From NCBI RefSeq assembly GCF_014698735.1, contig NZ_JACJTQ010000053.1, positions 1 through 34,094 of the forward strand: 34,094 bases of DNA. The letters are read 5' to 3'. Both the position numbers and the translations under genes were made by a program. Below are positions 25,467 to 32,664 of the stretch, piece by piece; within the stretch, counting starts at the first letter, position 1; the number at the start of each line of letters is the position of its first letter. The notes under the pieces were generated by a model. That model was not told where the DNA came from. It worked only from the letters and a program-made list of their open reading frames with translations, and did no database searches. The DNA comes from Anabaena catenula FACHB-362. GTDB lineage: Bacteria > Cyanobacteriota > Cyanobacteriia > Cyanobacteriales > Nostocaceae.

Positions 25467-27617
25467 TTATGGAATTAAAAAATCTAAATGATCACCAGGT
25501 TTTGTTTTTAAATCCTCCAAAATTCCTTCTAGTTTTAATTTGCCCTGATCTAGTAAAACTATCCAATCTGCACGATTAATTACCTTAGGACGGTGAGTAA
25601 TTAAAATAGTTGTTTTCCCTTGGCGATGCTTAAATAATTGATCCAAAACTTGTGTCTCACTCACAGGGTCAAGTCCACCAGTAGATTCATCTAAAATCAA
25701 AATTGGTGGATCTGTAACTATGGCTCGCGCTATTGCTAATCTTTGACGTTGACCACCAGAAATATTAGCGCCAAATTCGCCTAAAATAGTTTGATACTTT
25801 TCAGGAAGTTTACTGATAAATTCATCAGCACCAGAAATTTGACAAGCTCTCACAATTTGCTCAAATGTAACGTATGGCGCTCCTAAACGGAAATTTTCTA
25901 TAATAGAACGACTCCAAAAATGAGCATCTTGGGGAACAAGAACTACCTGTTGACGGAGACATTCTAAAGACAGGTCTTGTAGATTATAAAGTCCAATGCG
26001 GATATTGCCAGATTGGAGTTGATATAATCCAGAAATTAATTTTGCTAGGGTACTTTTACCACATCCAGATTTACCAATAATTGCAACAACTTTACCTCCA
26101 GGAATTGTTAAATAAAAGTCTTCTAATAAGTCAATTCGACCAGCATAATGAAAGTTGACATTTGTACAAATTATGTCAGCAGCTTCGGGAATGTGAGCAA
26201 AAGGCTTTTTCCCATCACCTTCATTTTCTGGAGTGGCATCTATAACTTCTGTTAGTCGTTGTATGGCTGTTTTCGCACGAGTAAATTCTTCAACAAAACT
26301 GATAACGGTGCTAATTAATGCCAAGAAATTACCATTCATCGAGCTAAATGCTAGAAGCTGCCCGATGCTTAAATATTCAGATGGATTAATCACTAAATTG
26401 CCACCAAACCAAAGTAAAATAATACTCCCAATAGACGAGACAAAGCCAGAAAAAGTATTATTAATAATTCCAATCTGGATGGTGCGGAATGTAAGATTAG
26501 CAAGACGACCAAATCTACTTTCTAATTCATCCCAAAATTGCGGTGCAGATGTAGTTGTTTTGAGAGTCAGAGCGCCTTTAAAGGTTTCTACTAAAACGCC
26601 CTGTGTTTCTGCTTCTGTAACTAAAACTTCACTAGTTTTTTGTCGCAAACTTGGCTGAAATATAACTGTAGATATGGTCATAACTATAGCTATAAATATA
26701 GCCAAGACGCTAAGTTTCCAGCTATAAAAAATCATGAACCCTAGAGAAATCAGCGCAATAAAAAATTTGCTTGGTAGACTGATTATTAGATGAGAAACCA
26801 ACTGATTAATTTGCTCTATATCTTGCAAACGACTAACGATTTCGCCACTACGCCGGGCTTCATAATAACTTAGAGGTAAGTGGAGAATTTGCCGCCCAAA
26901 TTCCATAACTAGCCCTAATTGTAGGCGTTGGGCAAAGTGAGCAATTAAGTTAGATTGGATAAATGCAAGGCTACTAGAAATCAAATTCATCACTATTACA
27001 GAAATTACCACAGTAGTGAGTAATTTTGTATCGCCTCGAATCAGCACATCATCTGTGAGAATTTGCAGTAAGAAAGGGGAGGCTAAAGATAATAAACCTA
27101 ATATTAAATTGATGGGTAAGGCTTGAAATAAAATGGCGCGATAAATCCAGACGCGTTTAAAAAAGCGCCAAAAGCCACCAACTTTATCATCTTTTTGGGC
27201 AAGAAATCGGGTAGGATCTGGTTCAATTAACAGCAACAACCAATCTGTCCAACCTTCTGCTAAATCTTTCTGAGAAAGATAACGGACACCTACAGCGGGA
27301 TCAGCAATTAGAAAATTTTTGCCTTTCTTACCGTATAAAATAACCCAGTGATTCCCCTTCCAGTGAATAATTGCTGGTAGTGGTGCTTCATTAATTCGGT
27401 CGAGAATTTCTGGTGAAGTTTTTACTGGTTTGGCATTGAAACCCAGTGTTTCTGCTCCCCGTCTTAAACCCAATAAAGTGGTTCCAAATTGCCCAGTTCC
27501 TACGGCTTCACGGATGTGGTTGAGAGTAAAAGTATGCCCATAATATTTGGCAATAGCAGCAAGACAAGCTGCTCCACAATCCTCTTCACTATGCTGTTTA
27601 ACGAACTGGTATTTCAT
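25467..27617 (-). CDS. Peptidase-domain (C39) ABC transporter for double-glycine peptides
   Basis: 716-residue transporter that cleaves the leader of a precursor peptide after GG and exports the mature peptide. The N-terminal C39 peptidase has catalytic C14 (EEDCGAACL), H90 (KGNHWVILY) and D106 (LIADPAVG). The six-helix membrane domain runs about residues 160-440. The ATPase has Walker A GKSGCGKST, signature SGGQRQRLAIAR, Walker B ILILDEST and the switch histidine ITHRP. The ATG at 27617 is chosen because an AGGGTGA ribosome binding site lies 8 bp upstream; the in-frame TTG at 27623 would be too close to it. The HlyD-like adaptor follows at 23 bp. Its likely substrate is the 77-residue double-glycine peptide gene upstream. 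Confidence 0.95.
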   Translation of the reverse strand: MKYQFVKQHSEEDCGAACLAAIAKYYGHTFTLNHIREAVGTGQFGTTLLGLRRGAETLGFNAKPVKTSPEILDRINEAPLPAIIHWKGNHWVILYGKKGKNFLIADPAVGVRYLSQKDLAEGWTDWLLLLIEPDPTRFLAQKDDKVGGFWRFFKRVWIYRAILFQALPINLILGLLSLASPFLLQILTDDVLIRGDTKLLTTVVISVIVMNLISSSLAFIQSNLIAHFAQRLQLGLVMEFGRQILHLPLSYYEARRSGEIVSRLQDIEQINQLVSHLIISLPSKFFIALISLGFMIFYSWKLSVLAIFIAIVMTISTVIFQPSLRQKTSEVLVTEAETQGVLVETFKGALTLKTTTSAPQFWDELESRFGRLANLTFRTIQIGIINNTFSGFVSSIGSIILLWFGGNLVINPSEYLSIGQLLAFSSMNGNFLALISTVISFVEEFTRAKTAIQRLTEVIDATPENEGDGKKPFAHIPEAADIICTNVNFHYAGRIDLLEDFYLTIPGGKVVAIIGKSGCGKSTLAKLISGLYQLQSGNIRIGLYNLQDLSLECLRQQVVLVPQDAHFWSRSIIENFRLGAPYVTFEQIVRACQISGADEFISKLPEKYQTILGEFGANISGGQRQRLAIARAIVTDPPILILDESTGGLDPVSETQVLDQLFKHRQGKTTILITHRPKVINRADWIVLLDQGKLKLEGILEDLKTKPGDHLDFLIP

Positions 27618-27910
27618 CAGCAAATCACCCTAGAAAATAAGAAATAGAATAGGAATAGGATTTCAATATTTTGGACTATTTCTGGAAATATCCTCTCTTG
27701 GCGTTAGGATAAAAACTTAGCAAATTAATACAAACTTGGGTATATATATGTTTTAAATAAGATTCTAGAGTTTAACTCTAATTCATTGTTTTTAAGAGAG
27801 AAAAAGAGAAAACTCTAGAACCTTTAATCAGGCAATTATAGCAATCCTATTTGAATCGATATTTGGCTTGAAGACTGAGTTAGGATCGCTATATATATAT
27901 TATGAGAAGA
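27618..27910 (-). promoter_or_regulatory. Spacer with two stem-loops between precursor and transporter genes
   Basis: Reading in the direction of transcription, the precursor stop is followed first by a stem of 13 bp with one mismatch (27881-27893 with 27837-27849) and then by an 11-bp perfect inverted repeat TTCTAGAGTTT (27763-27773) with AAACTCTAGAA (27810-27820). The inner arm of the latter can alternatively fold into the palindrome TAGAGTTTAACTCTA (27766-27780). They could form a partial terminator or an mRNA-stabilising structure. No gene is present in this 293-bp gap. Confidence 0.5.
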
Positions 27911-28144
27911 TTACCAGCCGAAGTACAAATTGTAGTTGTAGATATCGTCTCCAGCAATTTGACCTTTATTTAGCCCACTATTAACCTGGGTATTAACACC
28001 ACCAAAAATCTTATCGATTTCTAGTTCTTTCACTTTTACATCGATGTCATTATTGAAATCGAACTTCTTCTTGAAGAAACTAAAACCACCAGCTACGATT
28101 TCTTGTTGTTCAACTGGGACTTCGGTAAATAGTAAGTTAGACAT
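27911..28144 (-). CDS. Double-glycine leader peptide precursor (putative bacteriocin-type peptide)
   Basis: 77-residue precursor peptide. The first 20 residues form a double-glycine leader, SNLLFTEVPVEQQEIVAGG, in which the QQE(I/L)VAGG pattern is typical of cyanobacterial bacteriocin-like precursors processed by C39 transporters. Cleavage after G20 would release a 57-residue core beginning FSFFKKKFDFNND. The core has no cysteine, so it would not form lanthionine or disulfide bridges. It has alternating charged and hydrophobic residues and a glycine-rich, aromatic C-terminus ending NLYFGW. A strong AAGGAG ribosome binding site precedes the ATG. It is directly upstream of the C39 ABC transporter and the HlyD adaptor in the same direction. 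Whether it kills competitors or acts as a signal is unknown. Confidence 0.85.
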   Translation of the reverse strand: MSNLLFTEVPVEQQEIVAGGFSFFKKKFDFNNDIDVKVKELEIDKIFGGVNTQVNSGLNKGQIAGDDIYNYNLYFGW

Positions 28145-28536
28145 GATAGAATCTCCTTGATCTGATTTATTGCTTGGAGTTGATTTAGTTTTGCGTGCTG
28201 CTCAACCCCTCGCTTGTTAATAGAATATCGACAACCAACCTTTGGAGTCATGCTCAATTCATGCAAACTTAATTACCAGATTTAGAAATATATATTTCAT
28301 ATTTACGTCAATGCTATTTCCGAAAAATACACGCTCCAATTACGCCTAATTATGTCAATATAATAAATATGAAAATTGAATTAAAAAAATCGCTGTTATA
28401 GCGATTATCGTTTTTATGCCAAATTAAGTAGGGGTAATGCAATATTTATTTGTGTCAATTTAAGAGGATATTGGGAAAGTCATAAAGTTTACTCATAACT
28501 CTCTCCTTATAGAGGAGAAATTTGTATCCACAATAT
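28145..28536. promoter_or_regulatory. Upstream region of the precursor peptide gene
   Basis: 392 bp with no gene. Immediately before the precursor start is the AAGGAG ribosome binding site (about 28150-28155, minus strand). The region from about 28270 to 28380 is very AT-rich and should contain the precursor promoter, but I cannot fix -35/-10 boxes. The terminator of the next gene in the same direction lies at 28383-28406. Confidence 0.45.
28383..28406 (-). terminator. Rho-independent terminator downstream of the alpha/beta hydrolase gene
   Basis: Stem AATCGCT (28388-28394) with AGCGATT (28400-28406) around a 5-base loop; on the minus strand the hairpin is followed by a run of T (A run at 28383-28389 on the plus strand). 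It lies about 130 bp beyond the hydrolase stop and separates that unit from the precursor peptide gene. Confidence 0.8.
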
Positions 28537-29421
28537 CTAAAGATACTTTTGTAATAGACCTATTACAACTTCTGGTGTTTCTAGATGTGATAAAATTCCT
28601 GTGTGATCGATCGCTTGAAAATCTTGAATTGCGCTTTTATTTAAACTAGCCAAACGTCGTCCCAACTTGATATTAGTAAATTGTGCATCTTCACCCCAAA
28701 ATATCACAGTAGGAATTTTGAGTTGCTGAATATATAAACTCAAATCAAAATAAAGATCGCCCCGTAAAAATGCTAAAGCAGCAAATTTTGCATTTGGTTG
28801 TTGTGCAGAAGTTAAATAAGCATCTACTATTTCTTGAGTAAGTTTTTCTGGGTTTGTAAAGAGAAAACTTTGCAAAAAATTTCTCACTGCAATTTCATTT
28901 TCTGCACCTAAAGCATAGATTAAATTATCCAAAAAAGGCATATTGATAACCGAAAGTGGTAATCTACGTCCAGCACCCTGGCCAAAGTCATCAAACCCAG
29001 AGGGACAAACTAAAAACAGTTCTTTGAATAAATCAGGCTGATTAATAGCAAGACGAATAGTAAAAGCAGCAGTTAAAGAAGAAGCTATTACTGTTACTGG
29101 TTCGTGACAAGTTTGGGTGATAAACTCAGTAATAGTAGTTAGGTAATCTTGAATTTGGTAATCTCGCACTGGATGAGCAGATTCTCCCCAACCAATTAAA
29201 TCCGGGGCTAAAATGCGATATTCAGAGGCAAATGCAGGGTAAACTTTAGACCATTCGTAAGCAGATGCACCACCACCAAAGTTATGTAAAAACAATAGCG
29301 GAGGTAATTCTTGAATGTCAACAATCTCCCAAGGTGCGCTGGTTTGGGTATAGTAAACCATTGCTCCCAAAGATGTATTGATAACTTTTTGTCCAAAACC
29401 AGGAGGTTGAAACTGAAGCAT
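28537..29421 (-). CDS. Alpha/beta hydrolase
   Basis: 294-residue alpha/beta-hydrolase-fold protein. The oxyanion-loop region is LLFLHNFGGGASAYEWSKV (about 41-60; the usual HGFxG appears as HNFGG). The second strand motif is RILAPDLIGWGES. The nucleophile elbow is degenerate, IASSLTAAF instead of GxSxG, with the serine probably the second of the pair. The acid is in IFWGEDAQFTN and the histidine in IDHTGILSHLE. Substrate unknown; homologues are common and unstudied in Nostocales. It follows the PPOX gene by 33 bp of ATGAATTA-type repeats in the same direction, so the two could be co-transcribed. It ends at the terminator noted at 28383. Confidence 0.87.
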   Translation of the reverse strand: MLQFQPPGFGQKVINTSLGAMVYYTQTSAPWEIVDIQELPPLLFLHNFGGGASAYEWSKVYPAFASEYRILAPDLIGWGESAHPVRDYQIQDYLTTITEFITQTCHEPVTVIASSLTAAFTIRLAINQPDLFKELFLVCPSGFDDFGQGAGRRLPLSVINMPFLDNLIYALGAENEIAVRNFLQSFLFTNPEKLTQEIVDAYLTSAQQPNAKFAALAFLRGDLYFDLSLYIQQLKIPTVIFWGEDAQFTNIKLGRRLASLNKSAIQDFQAIDHTGILSHLETPEVVIGLLQKYL

Positions 29422-29454
29422 ATAAATTATGAATTACAAATTATGAATTATGAA

Positions 29455-29943
29455 TTATTCTGTTATCAACGTAAGTTGATTGAGGTTATCACCACTGATA
29501 TGGTAAGCTGCTCCAAAGCCAATTACAAATCTTCCTTCAGTTGGAATTAGTTGGAAAATCCGAAAATCAGGTAAGCTGCGTAACATTTCAATAATTTCTC
29601 CAAAACGCCCTTGAAATTGTTCAACAATTTGATTCCATTGATCAGTTTCTCTCTCTAGTAAAGTTGCAGTGCAATCAAAAGTTAAACGACGACGGGCAAA
29701 TATTTGTTTAGTTTTAGCTTCATCCTCAATAAATAAAATACTCACATGAGGATTAGCATAAATATTTTTGGTGTGGGTAGAAAGACCACTAACGTAGATG
29801 TAGATATTTTTAGCATCATCTACGACGAAAGGAGTATAACTTGCGTTAGGGATTCCCTGTTCGTTAACAGTACTAATGATGATACTTTCAAATTCTTCGG
29901 TAAATTTTTCATACTCAGCTTGAGCTTTTTCGATTTTACTCAT
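29455..29943 (-). CDS. HugZ-like pyridoxamine-phosphate-oxidase-fold protein
   Basis: 162-residue protein with a split-barrel PPOX/FMN-binding fold. The N-terminal strand FESIIISTVNEQGIPNASYTPFVVDD is the family signature, followed by IYIYVSGLSTHTKNIYANPHVSILFIEDE, and a C-terminal GRFVIGFGAAYHISGDNL resembling the HugZ haem-contact histidine region. HugZ proteins degrade or bind haem; others of the fold bind FMN or F420. The best fit from memory is the HugZ-like group, but haem use here is an inference. It is divergent from the CIA30 gene and upstream of the alpha/beta hydrolase gene. Confidence 0.8.
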   Translation of the reverse strand: MSKIEKAQAEYEKFTEEFESIIISTVNEQGIPNASYTPFVVDDAKNIYIYVSGLSTHTKNIYANPHVSILFIEDEAKTKQIFARRRLTFDCTATLLERETDQWNQIVEQFQGRFGEIIEMLRSLPDFRIFQLIPTEGRFVIGFGAAYHISGDNLNQLTLITE

Positions 29944-30005
29944 CTGTTTATTTACTTGGTAAGATTTTATTAGCTATTATAAAATAAAATGGTGATAATG
30001 CAATT

Positions 30006-31490
30006 GTGACTGATCAAAATCGTTCTCAATGGGATTTATGTAGGTTTATCAAAACCTTGACCTACTTTGAGGTATTTCCTGTTCTTAACTGGGTACAGCA
30101 GTTAATTCAAGGTCGTTCCCAAGATAATCAAGATAAACCAAATGGGGTAAGAAATATGGGTGTAATTCTGGTAGCGGGTGCGACTGGTGGTGTTGGTAAA
30201 CGAGTAGTCAGGCGATTGCGGGAACAGGGGTATAAATTCCGCTGTCTAGTGCGAGATATTGAAAAAGCTAGGCTAGTTTTAGGTAACGATGTTGACTTAG
30301 TAGATGGGGATATTACTATACCTGAAACTCTGAATAGCTTGGTAATGGGTAATGTGGAAGCTGTAATTTGTTGTACTTCTGTGCGGGTACAACCCGTGGA
30401 GGGAGACACAGCAGATAGAGCCAAATACTATCAAGGTATTAAATTTTACTTACCAGAAATTGTTGGTGACACACCAGAAAATGTCGAATATCGTGGTGTG
30501 AAAAATTTAGTTGAAGCAGCAAAAAAATATCTACCTACCGCAGGTGAAAGATTCATATTTGATTTTACTAAACCAACAGATGAATTAAAAAATATCTGGG
30601 GTGCGCTCGATGATGTTGTCATGGGTGGTGTGAGTGCAAGTAGTTTCCAAATATTAGAAAATACAGCTTTATTTGCTGGTAATGTTTCCACTGCTAACTC
30701 TGGGGGATTTGCTTCTGTCAGAACAAAAAACTTTTCTCCACCCTTTGATTTATCTGGTTATGAAGGTGTTAAATTGCGAGTCAAAGGTGACGGACAGCGT
30801 TATAAAATCTTTTTGCGGACAGAATCAACTTGGGATGGTGTTGGTTACAGCTATTCTTTCGATACGGTAGCTAATACTTGGATAGATATTACTATTCCAT
30901 TTGCAAATTTAGTTCCTGTATTCCGAGCCAAAATTGTGAAAGATTCTCCCAAAATTGATTCTAGCAAAGTTTGCTCATTTCAATTGATGTTGAGCAAGTT
31001 TGAATATGATGGAGCTTTAAATCCTAAGTTTACCGCTGGTGGTTTTGCGCTGCAACTAGAATCGATTAAAGCTTATGGTGGTGAAAGTTTACCCCAATTT
31101 GTTCTGATTAGTTCTGCTGGGGTAACTCGTCCCGGAAGACCAGGAATTAATTTAGATGAAGAACCACCAGCGGTCAGATTAAATGACCAATTGGGAGGAA
31201 TTTTGACTTGGAAGTTGAAAGGTGAAGATAGTTTAAGAACAAGTGGAATTCCTTACACAATTATTCGACCTTGTGCTTTAACTGAAGATGCTGGAGGTAA
31301 AGAGTTTATATTTGAGCAAGGTGATAATATTCGTGGAAAAATCAGCCGTGAGGATATTGCCGAACTTTGTATTCAATCAATACAAAAAACCAAAGCTAGT
31401 AACCTCACATTTGAAGTAAAAGAGGGATCAAATACAGCTAATTCTCTTAATTTACAGGAGCTTTTTTCTAAATTACAACCTGACAAATAA
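30006..31490 (+). CDS. Rossmann-CIA30 composite protein (NmrA-like with inserted CIA30 domain)
   Basis: 494-residue protein with an interesting domain order. A short N-terminal extension is followed by an NAD(P)-binding Rossmann opening, VILVAGATGGVGKRVVRRLREQGYKFRCLVRD (about 51-82), continuing to about 170. A CIA30-type domain follows (about 180-355), with IFDFTKPTDELKNIWGALDDVVMGGVSAS and the beta-sandwich-like FDLSGYEGVKLRVKGDGQRYKIFLRTE. The Rossmann protein then resumes with FVLISSAGVTRPGRPG and PYTIIRPCALTEDAGGKEFIF to the end. CIA30 proteins are linked to complex I assembly in mitochondria, and cyanobacterial homologues are uncharacterised. Start at GTG 30006. The next gene begins immediately after the TAA. 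Confidence 0.88.
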   Translation: MTDQNRSQWDLCRFIKTLTYFEVFPVLNWVQQLIQGRSQDNQDKPNGVRNMGVILVAGATGGVGKRVVRRLREQGYKFRCLVRDIEKARLVLGNDVDLVDGDITIPETLNSLVMGNVEAVICCTSVRVQPVEGDTADRAKYYQGIKFYLPEIVGDTPENVEYRGVKNLVEAAKKYLPTAGERFIFDFTKPTDELKNIWGALDDVVMGGVSASSFQILENTALFAGNVSTANSGGFASVRTKNFSPPFDLSGYEGVKLRVKGDGQRYKIFLRTESTWDGVGYSYSFDTVANTWIDITIPFANLVPVFRAKIVKDSPKIDSSKVCSFQLMLSKFEYDGALNPKFTAGGFALQLESIKAYGGESLPQFVLISSAGVTRPGRPGINLDEEPPAVRLNDQLGGILTWKLKGEDSLRTSGIPYTIIRPCALTEDAGGKEFIFEQGDNIRGKISREDIAELCIQSIQKTKASNLTFEVKEGSNTANSLNLQELFSKLQPDK

Positions 31491-31841
31491 ATGTTGATTA
31501 GAAGATTATTATTCTCTGTCATTTTAGTGATGATTATTGGTAGTAGTTTCTTCTCAAAGACGGCTTCATCACAGCAAGTAGATTTCCGGGTTAATAATTT
31601 GGAGTCTGATATGCGTCGTCTAGAGTTGCGGTTAAACCAGATTGAGTTATTACTCAGTCAAAACCGCCAATTTTCATCTCCCAAGATCACACCTACTCCG
31701 TCACCTTCCACAGGCACTAGACGCACTTTATCACAATCAGAACGTGATAAAATGTTTGATAGACTATCAACTTTAGTGGTTGAATTGAAGCAACAAGTTA
31801 ATCAATTAACAACGCGAGTTAGTAAACTTGAATCACGCTGA
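31491..31841 (+). CDS. Small exported coiled-coil protein
   Basis: 116-residue protein of unknown function. A signal peptide or anchor covers about residues 1-28 (LLFSVILVMIIGSSFFSKTASS). Two heptad-rich segments, VNNLESDMRRLELRLNQIELLLSQN (about 33-57) and MFDRLSTLVVELKQQVNQLTTRVSKLES (about 86-115), are predicted to form coiled coils, separated by a Pro/Ser/Thr-rich linker. The ATG immediately follows the TAA of the Rossmann-CIA30 gene, so the two are probably translated together. An envelope-located partner or structural role is only a guess. Confidence 0.75.
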   Translation: MLIRRLLFSVILVMIIGSSFFSKTASSQQVDFRVNNLESDMRRLELRLNQIELLLSQNRQFSSPKITPTPSPSTGTRRTLSQSERDKMFDRLSTLVVELKQQVNQLTTRVSKLESR

Positions 31842-31850
31842 AAAACTTAA

Positions 31851-31875
31851 CCCCCTTCCCTCGTAGGGTTGGGGG
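31851..31875 (+). other. GC-rich hairpin between the coiled-coil and GFA genes
   Basis: Stem CCCCC/GGGGG and inner CCCT/AGGG arms with an internal TT/TT bulge and a 3-base loop. It lacks a following T run, so it may be a weak terminator or an mRNA structure. Confidence 0.5.
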
Positions 31876-31908
31876 CTAAATCTGGAATATATAAATAAGG
31901 TAATGAAG

Positions 31909-32301
31909 ATGACAAAAAATATTAATGAAATTGCTACTTATGAAGGTGGGTGTCACTGTGGTGCGGTACGCTTTAAAGTGATGGTTGATGAACACAAGGT
32001 TGATGATTGTAATTGTTCTATTTGTAGTAAAAAGGGATTTTTACATTTAATTGTACCGCGAGAAAAGTTTATTTTGTTGCAAGGTGATGATGTGTTGAAA
32101 ACCTACACATTTAATACGGGAGTTGCACAACATAAATTTTGTGGTATTTGTGGAATTCATTCTTTTTATATTCCTCGCAGTCATCCTGATTGTATTGATG
32201 TGAATGTGCGCTGTTTAGATGGGAATGTAATAGGTAATTTTGAGATTGTGCCGTTTGATGGTGCTAATTGGGAGGATAATATTCATAAGTTGGTTAATTA
32301 A
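31909..32301 (+). CDS. GFA/CENP-V-type zinc protein
   Basis: 130-residue protein of the GFA family (glutathione-dependent formaldehyde-activating enzyme fold). Zinc-binding cysteines are visible in YEGGCHCGAVRFKV, DDCNCSICSKKGFLH and KFCGICGIHSFY (about residues 12-90). GFA catalyses formation of S-hydroxymethylglutathione from formaldehyde and glutathione, but many family members have no such activity, so the reaction is uncertain. I start at the ATG at 31909 rather than 31903 because an AAGG lies 8 bp upstream; the alternative would leave only 2 bp. It is in the same direction as the CIA30 pair, about 60 bp downstream behind a hairpin. Confidence 0.85.
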   Translation: MTKNINEIATYEGGCHCGAVRFKVMVDEHKVDDCNCSICSKKGFLHLIVPREKFILLQGDDVLKTYTFNTGVAQHKFCGICGIHSFYIPRSHPDCIDVNVRCLDGNVIGNFEIVPFDGANWEDNIHKLVN

Positions 32302-32664
32302 TTGTAAGCTGTTTTGTTCTCGTTCCCAGTCTCTGACTGGGAATGCTATCATGGAGGCTCTGACTCTATTTAGGACTTACGCAAAACATGGCCAAAGTAG
32401 GGGTAATTCATGAATTACCCCTACGCAAGAATAAGGGTTGCGATAACATCGTGCGTAAGTCCTATATTATTACTAAAGGCAGAGCCTTCTAGAATTCATT
32501 CCCATACAGAGTATGAGAACGAGGAATGAACGAGAAGCATAGGAATGAAAAAAGGCAGAGCCTTCTAGAATTCATTCCCATACAGAGTATGGGAACGAGA
32601 AAAAAGTTCTAAAAACATCCAAATTATTGTAGACTTTGAAAGAATAAAATAGCTCTGGTTTAAA
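32302..32664. repeat. Composite repeat region with inverted and direct repeat copies around a MITE
   Basis: 363 bp without a gene. A CTCGTTCCCAG...TGGAGGCTCTG repeat (about 32319-32367) is followed by the 90-bp MITE. Two copies of the same repeat in inverse orientation, each about 49 bp, follow at 32475-32523 and 32551-32599; they differ by one base and are offset by 76 bp. Confidence 0.85.
32373..32462. mobile_element. 90-bp MITE, copy 2
   Basis: Perfect terminal inverted repeats GGACTTACGCA (32373-32383) and TGCGTAAGTCC (32452-32462), flanked on both sides by TA (32371-32372 and 32463-32464), consistent with TA target-site duplication. It has the central palindrome GTAGGGGTAATTCATGAATTACCCCTAC. 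This copy looks younger than copy 1 because its ends and flanks are intact. It has no coding capacity. Confidence 0.9.

Noticed and set aside
28537-29421. Alpha/beta hydrolase as a precursor-modifying enzyme of the peptide locus
   Set aside because: It lies behind a terminator and is separated from the precursor gene by 392 bp; there is no sign of linkage.
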